Of a DNA stretch of 64,000 nt, positions 11,093 to 19,797 are shown one piece after another (position 1 is the first letter of the stretch; each line of letters opens with the position of its first letter). The translations under genes were made by a program, and so were the position numbers. Source of the DNA: Bacteroidales bacterium (GTDB lineage: Bacteria; Bacteroidota; Bacteroidia; Bacteroidales; UBA3824); contig JAEERW010000005.1 in assembly GCA_016286055.1 (NCBI GenBank), positions 62,001 through 126,000 on the forward strand. Direction: 5' to 3'. The notes under the pieces were generated by a model. It saw only the letters and a list, made by a program, of their open reading frames with translations, ran no database searches and had not been told where the DNA came from.

Positions 11093-12781
11093 TTATAATT
11101 CATTGTTATTCAGAGTGTTTTCTAATTCAATAACATTGCGACGCATCTCGTCGGTGGCAGAGGATTCGGTTTTGAGTGGTTTAGTGGTAATAATCTGATA
11201 CTCAGAGAGTCGTTGCTGTTTGTGAGTGTCAGCCCATTCGGGGTCGCTATACAATAAATAGAGCAAATAATGCGGATAGAGGCGGTTTGGCAAACGATAA
11301 ACAGAGCGAAGATAATAATCTTCTGCAGACTGATAATTACCGCGAGCTTGAGCACATTCACCAAGAATATTCAAAATCATCGGGTCGCCGGATATTTTCG
11401 CAGATTCACAAAGAGCATACTCTGCATGTACATATTTTTTGATTTTAAAGAGCGAATGTCCGTATTCGTAAAGGAAACGGTCATTCCAACGCATTCCATC
11501 ATATATTTTAGAATATGAATCTGCCGCTTTGGCATAAATTTTTGAAGTATACATAAATCGCATCTTATCCCATTGACGCATAAAATCAACACGTTGCGAA
11601 TAAAAATTAAAACGGGAGAACATAGCCACCGAAACCACAACAGCCAAAAGGCAAAAAACAATTTTGAATGCCATTTTCTGTCGTTTTTTTACCCAAACAC
11701 ATCCTATCAAAGTCAACAACAACATAGCCACAAACGCCGGAATATGAGCAGGATATGATGCAAAAGCAAAAACAGCAAACGATATTACTGCTCCACATAA
11801 TCCGTATCGAAGGCGACGATGACCAAACACACAAATCACAACTATCAATGCCACAACTATCAGAAACAAAGGCAATCCGTGTTCGATAGCAAAATTGAAA
11901 TACTCATTGAAGGCATAATCAAGAATAGCGGCAACATCCTCTTCGTGACCTAAGTTGTTGATACCATGTTGATGAATTTGTGATTGAAAATAACGCTCTT
12001 GCGCATTGGCATAAGCAGTAGAAAAATTGTTGTTACCAACCCAAGGCGAATCCGTAACAGCCATCGCGGAGATTTTCCAAAGGAAAACCCTACCGAATGC
12101 AGATTCACTTTTTAGTTTCCAAACTCCTACAGCACAGATTGATAATAGTATTATACTTAATGAAATAAAAACACGTTTGTTGAATCTACACAAAACTTTT
12201 TTGAAAAAATCAGTAGAACACCAACATACATACACCGACGAAACCACAGCGGCAATCCAACCGGTGCGGCTCATAGTGGAAGGTAGCACCACAAGCATCA
12301 CCGAAATCATTGCCAACAATACACAGTAACGGATGGTTATCAGATATATAATAGGCCTAATAAGCAATATTTTTCGACGATAAATCTGAGAAGTTTTGAT
12401 AAAAAGGTACAAAACCACCGGAAGAGCCATTGCAATATATCCGCCCAAAGGTCCGGGATTGTAGAACGAGCCTGTTAATCTAAACATATTGTGATAGGAA
12501 AACCTAAACCCGTACAACTGCATCAATCCGAGCACAGCCTCCACTGTTGCTGCCGTGCAGATACACCATAAAAGAACGTCGATAGCCACTTTTGGTCTCA
12601 CAAACAGCAACATAGCCACCGCGAACACAGCAAATATTCCACGAAAAAAGAAGTTGCGCCATTGGCTCACCTGCGGAATCTCGTCGGGCATATGCGCCGC
12701 ACCAAAATTCAATAATAAAAACCACAGTAAAACCGCAAACGCAACCACACAAAAAGCACACTCAAATATTCTATTTTTCAT
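11093..12781 (-). CDS. O-antigen ligase/polymerase-like membrane protein with C-terminal TPR-like region
   Basis: Multiple TMs, LTGSFYNPGPLGGYIAMALP motif of Wzy/WaaL family, C-terminal helical repeat region. Confidence 0.8.
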   Translation of the reverse strand: MKNRIFECAFCVVAFAVLLWFLLLNFGAAHMPDEIPQVSQWRNFFFRGIFAVFAVAMLLFVRPKVAIDVLLWCICTAATVEAVLGLMQLYGFRFSYHNMFRLTGSFYNPGPLGGYIAMALPVVLYLFIKTSQIYRRKILLIRPIIYLITIRYCVLLAMISVMLVVLPSTMSRTGWIAAVVSSVYVCWCSTDFFKKVLCRFNKRVFISLSIILLSICAVGVWKLKSESAFGRVFLWKISAMAVTDSPWVGNNNFSTAYANAQERYFQSQIHQHGINNLGHEEDVAAILDYAFNEYFNFAIEHGLPLFLIVVALIVVICVFGHRRLRYGLCGAVISFAVFAFASYPAHIPAFVAMLLLTLIGCVWVKKRQKMAFKIVFCLLAVVVSVAMFSRFNFYSQRVDFMRQWDKMRFMYTSKIYAKAADSYSKIYDGMRWNDRFLYEYGHSLFKIKKYVHAEYALCESAKISGDPMILNILGECAQARGNYQSAEDYYLRSVYRLPNRLYPHYLLYLLYSDPEWADTHKQQRLSEYQIITTKPLKTESSATDEMRRNVIELENTLNNNEL

Positions 12782-12796
12782 ATCGTTACAATATTT

Positions 12797-13630
12797 TTAC
12801 CAAACAAAATCCACCCTCCCCACTATAAACTCCTCGGGCACGAGCCCCCACGAGCGCGAATCAACAGAGTTCATACAATTGTCGCCGCACATAAAGTAAA
12901 GTCCCTGATTCATAACGTGATACTCAACAAGCGAATCTTTGGCAGTGTAATAATGTCCATCATCGCGGAGAGAGAGGGTGTCGCCTATCTCCCACTCCAC
13001 TATATGACCGTATAGCAGATAGTTATGAAGGTTTAACTCTATGGTGTCGCCCTGCTTGGGCATATAAAGCGGACCGAACTCGCGGATATTCCACGGAATC
13101 TCCTCACGAAGCGGAAAAGCACCGTAAGGGATATGGTAGTCGGTAATGGTGGCGCTGTCCTTGGTGTAAAACTCCACCTGATTCTGCGCCTCCACATTGC
13201 CGAGGTCGCCATCGTAGCCGTTGACGTAATAATGGGCATTATGAATATAGAAAGTATCACCGGGGAGTGCCATACAGCGTTTTACAAAATATTTCAACTT
13301 GTCGAAATGCAGCAAATGCCAACCCCAGCAATAAGGATTGTTAAACACCATAATATCATTGCGTTTTGGTTCGGAATATCCCTTGCCACGAGTTATATCG
13401 CCATGCTGAATAGAATCGAGACTATGGGCAAAAATTCTACGTCCGTATGCCAAACGATTAACATACACACGATTGCCGGGCTTAACCGTTGGGTACATCG
13501 ATTCGGTAGGCACTTTAAACGACATTACAACGTAGAGTTTAAGATAAATCCGTGCCGTCCAAATCAATACCCCCGTCACCACCAAACACAATATAGTGTT
13601 CACTATCCTATCTTTCTTTTTCTTATCCAT
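12797..13630 (-). CDS. lepB: signal peptidase I
   Basis: Catalytic Ser motif PTESMYPTVKPGNRV, catalytic Lys motif KRCMALPGD, box E CGDNCMNSVDSRSWG. Confidence 0.92.
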   Translation of the reverse strand: MDKKKKDRIVNTILCLVVTGVLIWTARIYLKLYVVMSFKVPTESMYPTVKPGNRVYVNRLAYGRRIFAHSLDSIQHGDITRGKGYSEPKRNDIMVFNNPYCWGWHLLHFDKLKYFVKRCMALPGDTFYIHNAHYYVNGYDGDLGNVEAQNQVEFYTKDSATITDYHIPYGAFPLREEIPWNIREFGPLYMPKQGDTIELNLHNYLLYGHIVEWEIGDTLSLRDDGHYYTAKDSLVEYHVMNQGLYFMCGDNCMNSVDSRSWGLVPEEFIVGRVDFVW

Positions 13631-13643
13631 ATTTTAATAGTTT

Positions 13644-13752
13644 TTATAACAACGAATTAAACAAATAAAACGAAAAAAGAATATAATACAAATAATTAAT
13701 AGTTAAATAGTGATAAATCATTCGTTTATTCCGTTTAATTCGTTGTTAATAA
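13644..13752. repeat. ~30-bp imperfect inverted repeat filling the lepB/transglutaminase intergenic region
   Basis: Left arm 13644-13673 TTATAACAACGAATTAAACAAATAAAACGA; right arm 13722-13752 TCGTTTATTCCGTTTAATTCGTTGTTAATAA; reverse complements match with few mismatches and gaps. Confidence 0.75.
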
Positions 13753-15699
13753 CTACCTCCATTCTATTTGCTCTTTATCTCTGATAATAAACGGCCGTTC
13801 GTCCCAGCCTTGGGTATGATCTTTTACCCAATAGAGTGCATGAGAAGGCACATCATCGTAGTGAAGAACATTGCTTGTAGCGGTCTTTTTGCCAAGCGAA
13901 ACCCATTGATTACCATTGTAATAAAGCAATTCGTAAACATCACCAACATGAATATCATTGTCGTCGCTACGCGGTATTATGCGCACATTACGGATTTGTT
14001 TTTTGGTGCCAAAATCCATTCCAACCCAACTACCATCGGGATTATCCTCGGTTTCGTAGTTGGTAAGATAATTACCATCAAATGCCTTTTCGATTGATTC
14101 CTTTGATGCTGAATTACAACCTATAGGAGTGCCTGTTGCAATAGTATCGACATCAAAAAATTGCAGTTCTGCAATGCTGCCGTGGCTACCATCAGCACCA
14201 AAATAACGCCAATAGCGATAACCGTTGTTATCATTGATTTTAAACTTATCGGGAACATATTGATTTTCAATAGTTACCATAGTAATTGCATCGGAATAAT
14301 CCGCACGGTTGGCGGCTTGAATCTTACCGCCTTTGAGCCTCAGACGCATCTCGGCAACATTGCGGTTTTGAAAATATTTTCGGTAAATATCCAAAGAGCG
14401 GGTCTGCGTGCCGTCGAACTTGTAATATTCTATTTCACCGTTTTGATGAAGAATAAAAGGGTCACTGAGTGAAACAAGCGACTTGCCGTTGAAACCCATA
14501 GCAAGATAAAGCACATTACGGCCGATATTTTTGAAACAAGCCTTGCCATTGTTGATTTCGCCATAGTCTACGAGCGACCATTCAACATTATGACCGTTGA
14601 AAATGGCTATGTAACAATATTTTTCGGCGAGTTTTTCTTTGGACTTTATCTCTATTTCAATATCCGAAGTGCGGGTGTACATCTCGGTAACATCCTTTTC
14701 GCAGAAATCGAAAGGATATTTAAGGGCGGATTCGTTGCGGTATATCACACGCTCGCGGTTGATAGCGTATGTATTGCGGTAAACCTTCGGAAAACGTTGG
14801 TCAGGGAAGAATTTTTTACCGTGTTCAGTAGCCAAGTCCCATTCTGATGGCAGTTGTTCGCCACGGTCGGTAAGAATCACGTCCCACGAATGACCCGCGC
14901 GGAAACGTCCGTAGTATGGTGCTTGGTCGATAACTGTGGGAATACCAAGACTGCGGTAGGTGTTGACGCCGAGGGTAACATAATCGATACACCTTCCGTG
15001 GGTTATTCGGCGCATAGTAGGTGCGCTGAGCAAAGGATAGCCAGCCTCGGTGTACCATCCGTAGCGCGTCACCTTGCTGAGAATCTCATTGCGGACAATA
15101 TCCACGGTGCGGTAGGTGGTGTTCATCTCGTCATCGTCGGGAAGCTGGCTTTTAAGATTGTCGGAAAAGAAATTAGAAAGAGTATCGCGCCAATAGTCAA
15201 ATTCCTGTTTTTCAACGGTTTTATACGGCAGAAGCCACTCACAGAACTCATCGAAAGTGAGGTGCGATGCCCACGGACGAGTCTTCCACTCGTTGAAGGC
15301 GTGGTCGATGCTGTAAATCAAATAATCGGCGGTAATCACCTTAATGTCCGACACAAAATTCCTGTCGATACCAGGCATCACCTCGGTAGTGATATAATAG
15401 AGAGTATCACGCTGCTGCACAGGCGAAAGGTCGGATTCGAGCACAGGAATCGCCGCCTCATAGTACATATGTATAGCCGCGCTGTCCTTATACGAAAAAT
15501 GCGCCGGCATATTCTCGATAAGAAACTCTGCAGCAGCGAGTTTCTCAGGGTCGGACTTGTAGTGCGCAAGGACACGTTCAAGTTCGGGGCGGTTATCGCC
15601 TGCCTGCTCCAAGGCATATTCGAGTGGCGAAACTTGGGAGCAGGAGGCTAATAACGCGGATAAAGAAAGTGAGAGAGAAAAGAGAAGAATAGTTTTCAT
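13753..15699 (-). CDS. transglutaminase-like domain protein with C-terminal discoidin (F5/8 type C)-like domain, lipoprotein
   Basis: Lipobox LLASCS; GRCIDYVTLGVNTYRSLGIPTV...RAGHSWD transglutaminase-like Cys/His; KAFDGNYLTNYETED...WVGMDFGTKKQIRNVRIIPR discoidin-like. Confidence 0.8.
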   Translation of the reverse strand: MKTILLFSLSLSLSALLASCSQVSPLEYALEQAGDNRPELERVLAHYKSDPEKLAAAEFLIENMPAHFSYKDSAAIHMYYEAAIPVLESDLSPVQQRDTLYYITTEVMPGIDRNFVSDIKVITADYLIYSIDHAFNEWKTRPWASHLTFDEFCEWLLPYKTVEKQEFDYWRDTLSNFFSDNLKSQLPDDDEMNTTYRTVDIVRNEILSKVTRYGWYTEAGYPLLSAPTMRRITHGRCIDYVTLGVNTYRSLGIPTVIDQAPYYGRFRAGHSWDVILTDRGEQLPSEWDLATEHGKKFFPDQRFPKVYRNTYAINRERVIYRNESALKYPFDFCEKDVTEMYTRTSDIEIEIKSKEKLAEKYCYIAIFNGHNVEWSLVDYGEINNGKACFKNIGRNVLYLAMGFNGKSLVSLSDPFILHQNGEIEYYKFDGTQTRSLDIYRKYFQNRNVAEMRLRLKGGKIQAANRADYSDAITMVTIENQYVPDKFKINDNNGYRYWRYFGADGSHGSIAELQFFDVDTIATGTPIGCNSASKESIEKAFDGNYLTNYETEDNPDGSWVGMDFGTKKQIRNVRIIPRSDDNDIHVGDVYELLYYNGNQWVSLGKKTATSNVLHYDDVPSHALYWVKDHTQGWDERPFIIRDKEQIEWR

Positions 15700-15719
15700 C
15701 TGCCTATTGTTTTAGTTAT

Positions 15720-16604
15720 TTACTTAACCGTTCCTCTGATTTTAAAAACCAAAGGTTTTTCTTTGTTCTTTAATTTTACATATACTTCTCGATAAAAAAC
15801 GCCACCCCCATCAGGGGTGTAAGTAACAGATAAAATGGCTGTTTCGTTTGGTTTGATAACATTTTTATTGATTTGCGCAGTTGTACATTCGCACGAAGTA
15901 AAAAGCGTGTCGATTACCATTTCGGACTGTTCTGAATTTCGGATGGGAAATGTTGCCGCTTTGGTTTCAGATATAGAAAACGTGCCGAGATTTACCTCGT
16001 GGGTATTGTCTTGCGTTTGTTGCGGATTATAATCTATTCCCAAACGCTCGCAGATTGTACGAATGTAAAGTTCCTTGATTTTCGGATTTTGGACGGGGTT
16101 GCCGATAAGAATGACACGGTTGGCGGAATCCAAGAGGAAACAGTGGAAACGTTCATCGGGTGGAAAATGATTGAGTTTATTTAGAGAATCATTCATGTCT
16201 AACCAGATTGGGTAATCAAAACGACTTGCTATTAGTGAAGAACGTAATTCCCTAAGCGTATTTTTTTGTTTATCTGGATTTATCACCAACACAAATGATA
16301 CTCTATCTTGAACAATGTTAGTTATTTCTGTGATAAAAGATGCCCATTCATACATTTTCATTTTACAAATGGTACATCCCAATGAATCAACGTAAAAAAG
16401 AATTTTGCAATTAGTGTTAAGATTATTATCTATCGTATCTTTCACCAACCATGTAAAAACCATATTGTCTGCTAATAAAATACGTTTCTGATACCATTCA
16501 TTGCAAAGGGATTCAAAATCATTCCTTGTGTTATTGCAATACGTTAATGATATACACAATAGAAATAACAAACAATAATTGAAAAAACAAATCCTATTCT
16601 CCAT
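15720..16604 (-). CDS. DUF1573-domain protein with N-terminal thioredoxin-like region
   Basis: C-terminal TLFTSCECTTAQINKNVIKPNETAILSVTYTPDGGGVFYREVYVKLKN is DUF1573-like; N-terminal CTICKMKMYEW. Confidence 0.75.
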   Translation of the reverse strand: MENRICFFNYCLLFLLCISLTYCNNTRNDFESLCNEWYQKRILLADNMVFTWLVKDTIDNNLNTNCKILFYVDSLGCTICKMKMYEWASFITEITNIVQDRVSFVLVINPDKQKNTLRELRSSLIASRFDYPIWLDMNDSLNKLNHFPPDERFHCFLLDSANRVILIGNPVQNPKIKELYIRTICERLGIDYNPQQTQDNTHEVNLGTFSISETKAATFPIRNSEQSEMVIDTLFTSCECTTAQINKNVIKPNETAILSVTYTPDGGGVFYREVYVKLKNKEKPLVFKIRGTVK

Positions 16605-17619
16605 AACTGAATTTCATTACACACAATTCTGGATTTTCTCCAATACCATAAATAGCCTTTTCTTTTTCATCTACGGCAATACCATGAATCAGAGTATCCA
16701 AATGATATATTCTAATAGGATTACCTTGATAATCAAAGACTAAAACAATATCTGTGTGGTTGATATCATGAGTGCCGTTATATAATACCCAGATATAATT
16801 ATCGGTTAAGCAACTATATACAGAAGAAAATTTTGTATCTTTTGTGGGTCCGATAGTCATAGGATTAATTTTGAGATTCGGAATAAAGTGATCCGGGCCA
16901 TAAATACGGTGCAATAATTTAAGATTACTATCGTAAATATCAAATAAATCCGTTAACCCGTAAGTTACAAAAACTTTGTCATTTTTGAAGTTATAGTAAA
17001 GACGAGTTTCATAAAATTTACGTATTTGAAAATTGGTCAACATCTGACCTAAATTCATCTGTGGAAAATCAACATGAGTATTCTCTCTTTTGCCAGTACT
17101 ATCATATAAGGATAGCATGGAGTCATCATCTTCAAAATGGGAAGCAGCATATTTGCCATTATTCAATGCCAAAATATTAGTAGCACCGGGAATAGAAATA
17201 ACTGTACTAAAACCAATACTACTTTTTGATAAAAAATCATGCTTATCAAATTCTGACAAATCACCTACTTGCAAATCAAAAGTATATACTCTACTATCAG
17301 AGAATTGCATCGACCAACAAGATAATTTTTCATTTGGACCTACTCCATATGGTAAATTCTGACCGACAAGATGTCGACTTTTCTTATTAAATATCTGAAC
17401 GATATTGGCACAAGTACGATCTGTCAATATCAATAGAGAATCAACGGAATATATTCTTTCTGGCTTCCAAACAGAATCCAATTCAAATATTTCACTTTTC
17501 AATTCGATTAAATCACCGAAATCATTATAGGAAACAACGCGTGCATCGTCCATAATAGTTACAGAGGAACAGCCAAACAGCAATACGGACACTATAACAA
17601 AAAAATAAATTCTTTTCAT
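16594..17619 (-). CDS. 6-bladed beta-propeller (BF3164-like) lipoprotein
   Basis: Lipobox LLFGCSS; GQNLPYGVGPNEKLSCWSMQF; overlaps both neighbours by a few bp (operon). Confidence 0.75.
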   Translation of the reverse strand: MKRIYFFVIVSVLLFGCSSVTIMDDARVVSYNDFGDLIELKSEIFELDSVWKPERIYSVDSLLILTDRTCANIVQIFNKKSRHLVGQNLPYGVGPNEKLSCWSMQFSDSRVYTFDLQVGDLSEFDKHDFLSKSSIGFSTVISIPGATNILALNNGKYAASHFEDDDSMLSLYDSTGKRENTHVDFPQMNLGQMLTNFQIRKFYETRLYYNFKNDKVFVTYGLTDLFDIYDSNLKLLHRIYGPDHFIPNLKINPMTIGPTKDTKFSSVYSCLTDNYIWVLYNGTHDINHTDIVLVFDYQGNPIRIYHLDTLIHGIAVDEKEKAIYGIGENPELCVMKFSYGE

Positions 17620-18203
17620 TTTTTATAAATAACATAAGAAAAAATTATACAAACTGTTGTTGATTGATTTAAAACTTCCAAATCAGTTTTAGATATATTT
17701 GTAGTATTTGAGCATCCAAGCACTCTCAATAATACATCCTCAGGAAGTGTTGCTTTCTTGTCAACAATCAAAGCAATAGGAACAGATGTGTTGTACTGAA
17801 TATCTTTTTTCTCAAAAGCATATACCTTAACACTAGGCAACTTGTACTTCAAAGAGTAAAGACTAGTAAAACTTCCTTCAGCAGTTAAATCTACATATTT
17901 AAAAACTCTACCATCCAAACCCAATGCAATATACAAGCTTGGAGAATTTAAATCATGCAATGAATAATTCATGAATAATTCAGCCTTAGCTGCATCAGCT
18001 TCATTTTTAATATTTGAATGATAAATATTTAATGAAGCTAAAAAATTGGTTGGTAAAAATTTATAAACAACTTCTGCTTTCTTAGCAAAAAGAGCCGAAG
18101 GTGAAGGACCATTTGACACTCCGCCTCCAATTGCAACAACACCATTTTGAGCCATCAAAATGCTTGATAAAAATGTGAAAACAAACAATAAATTATATTT
18201 CAT
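17616..18203 (-). CDS. hypothetical secreted protein
   Basis: Signal peptide MKYNLLFVFTFLSSILMAQ; ATGA-type 4-bp overlap with downstream propeller gene. Confidence 0.7.
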   Translation of the reverse strand: MKYNLLFVFTFLSSILMAQNGVVAIGGGVSNGPSPSALFAKKAEVVYKFLPTNFLASLNIYHSNIKNEADAAKAELFMNYSLHDLNSPSLYIALGLDGRVFKYVDLTAEGSFTSLYSLKYKLPSVKVYAFEKKDIQYNTSVPIALIVDKKATLPEDVLLRVLGCSNTTNISKTDLEVLNQSTTVCIIFSYVIYKK

Positions 18204-18230
18204 CTTTTTTCAATTTAGTTGTTAAACAAA

Positions 18231-18268
18231 GGAGCGTTCTAACCATAATAATATGGTTCGAGCGCTCC
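18231..18268 (-). terminator. 16-bp stem / 6-nt loop hairpin, possible terminator or attenuator
   Basis: GGAGCGTTCTAACCAT (18231-18246) AATAAT ATGGTTCGAGCGCTCC (18253-18268); 2 non-WC positions; lies just downstream of the peptide gene ending at 18276; only a weak T-rich tail (TTTGTTT). Confidence 0.55.
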
Positions 18269-18275
18269 GATAAAT

Positions 18276-18527
18276 TTAAATAATCGGATACATATTTTCA
18301 CATCGATAAACAGACCTATCTCTCCAATAGGCTATATCACAATAGTAACCATATGCATAACGACAATGTAAATAACAATCTGCTTGTGTTGGTTCGCCTT
18401 CTGCTAACAATTCAACATTCTCAATCTGTAAATTGCTCATTGTTCTATTAACATTTGGTTCTGTCGCTTTAATTACGCCTAACGTGGCTGCGACAACAAC
18501 AGTTAAGCATATAAAAAAATATTTCAT
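18276..18527 (-). CDS. NVEALA-like secreted peptide, four-Cys Tyr-rich C-terminus (peptide B)
   Basis: 83 aa; hydrophobic leader; SNLQIENVELLAEGEP leader motif; CYLHCRYAYGYYCDIAYWRDRSVYRC. Confidence 0.75.
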   Translation of the reverse strand: MKYFFICLTVVVAATLGVIKATEPNVNRTMSNLQIENVELLAEGEPTQADCYLHCRYAYGYYCDIAYWRDRSVYRCENMYPII

Positions 18528-18680
18528 TTTATTTATTTTTAATTAATATTATCTTTAGCAAGAATAAACTACCACCCTAACCTGATTTCGGGTCATCGTC
18601 CTCAGTGTTTATTAACATCACGAATTGAATTGTAGTTAAATAGAGGACGTTTCGATTGTATTATTATTTAATATAATCCA

Positions 18681-18932
18681 TCATTTCGGATAAAAACCTT
18701 CACATCGGTAGAAATCTGATCTATCCCACCAATAAGCTATATCACAAGAATAACCATACACTGGATTACAAACTTTATAGCAATCAGAATGTGACGGTTC
18801 ACCTTCTGCCAACAATTCCATATTTTCCAACTGCAAATCAGACATCGTGTTATTAACATTAGTTTCAGTTGCCTTCATTACGCCGAAAGCAGCGGCAGCA
18901 ACTACGGCTGCTATAAAAAATACTGTTTTCAT
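18681..18932 (-). CDS. NVEALA-like secreted peptide, four-Cys Tyr-rich C-terminus (peptide A)
   Basis: Start re-assigned to ATG at 18932 (MKTVFFIAAVVAAAAFG); SDLQLENMELLAEGEP; CYKVCNPVYGYSCDIAYWWDRSDFYRC; paralogue of 18276..18527. Confidence 0.75.
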   Translation of the reverse strand: MKTVFFIAAVVAAAAFGVMKATETNVNNTMSDLQLENMELLAEGEPSHSDCYKVCNPVYGYSCDIAYWWDRSDFYRCEGFYPK

Positions 18933-19209
18933 TGTATATAAAATTTTATTATATTTTAAATTTGCAGGACAAACACCTTCCTCCCTACCCTGCGCTCGGG
19001 ACATCGCCCTTGGTATTAATTTACATCCCGCCTTGGGCTTGGTTTCGGGATTGGCTGCACCGTAGGCAACCTTTGTGAGTTTAATACGTTTCTAATTGCA
19101 CCTCCTTATTTTATAATAGGGGTTTTACAATAGGGCGGCGGCGAAACAAGTTTTGAGAATATCGTGTAGCACGTCGCCCGTTTATATATGCTGATATTCA
19201 ACACATTAC

Positions 19210-19428
19210 TTATGATTCAATTATTACATTAGCACTATATATTATTGTAGGGCTCGCCAAGGGCATTTTTATGGGAGGCTGACCGGGTAGTTTCTTATTT
19301 ATCGGATAAGGAAGAGGCATGGGTGGTGGATCTGACGATACCACTGATGTAGTTAAACACATAAATAATAATAGCAACACATACTTAATTGTGTTTGTTG
19401 ATAGATTTGTTAGAGTCAGTTTTTCCAT
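19210..19428 (-). CDS. small Pro-rich secreted/membrane peptide
   Basis: Start re-assigned to ATG at 19428 (MEKLTLTNLSTNTIKYVLLLLFMCLTTSVVSSDPPPMPLPYPINKKLPGQPP); 72 aa, N-terminal TM/signal. Confidence 0.5.
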   Translation of the reverse strand: MEKLTLTNLSTNTIKYVLLLLFMCLTTSVVSSDPPPMPLPYPINKKLPGQPPIKMPLASPTIIYSANVIIES

Positions 19429-19493
19429 TCTTATAAAATTATTAAGTTTTAATAAATTTTTCGGCAGCAAATTTAAAGTCGAAAAAAACATTA

Positions 19494-19693
19494 TGCAATA
19501 GCACCTTGCAATAAAAAAAAATATAATACTATATATCAACAATTTGCAATTTACATACCCCAATATTTTTATATTTTCTTGCAATTAAAGAGGAATTGCA
19601 ATACAATCATGCAAAAAATAAACGAATTGCAAACGATTGATTATGTGATAGTTGCAAACATCAAAAAGTCAAGGAGTTTACCTAAAATGCAAT
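19494..19693. promoter_or_regulatory. cluster of TTGCAA palindromes / TGCAA half-sites in divergent intergenic region
   Basis: TTGCAA at 19506, 19544, 19579, 19596, 19627, 19652; TGCAA at 19494, 19610 and 19688 within 200 bp. Confidence 0.55.
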
Positions 19694-19770
19694 TTAATCA
19701 ACTGATTTACAGTAAATTTCAAAAAAATAAAAAAATTACTTCTTAGTTTTCTTAATTAAAAATTAATATT

Positions 19771-19778
19771 TACCTTTG
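19771..19778 (+). promoter_or_regulatory. Bacteroidota -7 promoter box TACCTTTG
   Basis: Matches TAnnTTTG, 19 nt upstream of the ATG at 19798; T-rich -33 region ~20 nt upstream. Confidence 0.6.
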
Positions 19779-19797
19779 CCAAAAAGTTATTCTCAAC

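Noticed and set aside
14854-15651. 265-aa + strand ORF
   Set aside because: Antisense shadow of the transglutaminase-like gene; no recognisable motifs or promoter/RBS.
19133-19179. Possible GGGCGGCG...CGTCGCCC hairpin upstream of peptide A
   Set aside because: 31-nt loop and an imperfect 8-bp stem; too weak to call.
19429-19584. N-terminal extension of the small Pro-rich ORF
   Set aside because: Runs into AT-rich intergenic DNA with TTGCAA motifs; the internal ATG at 19428 gives a sensible signal/TM peptide.
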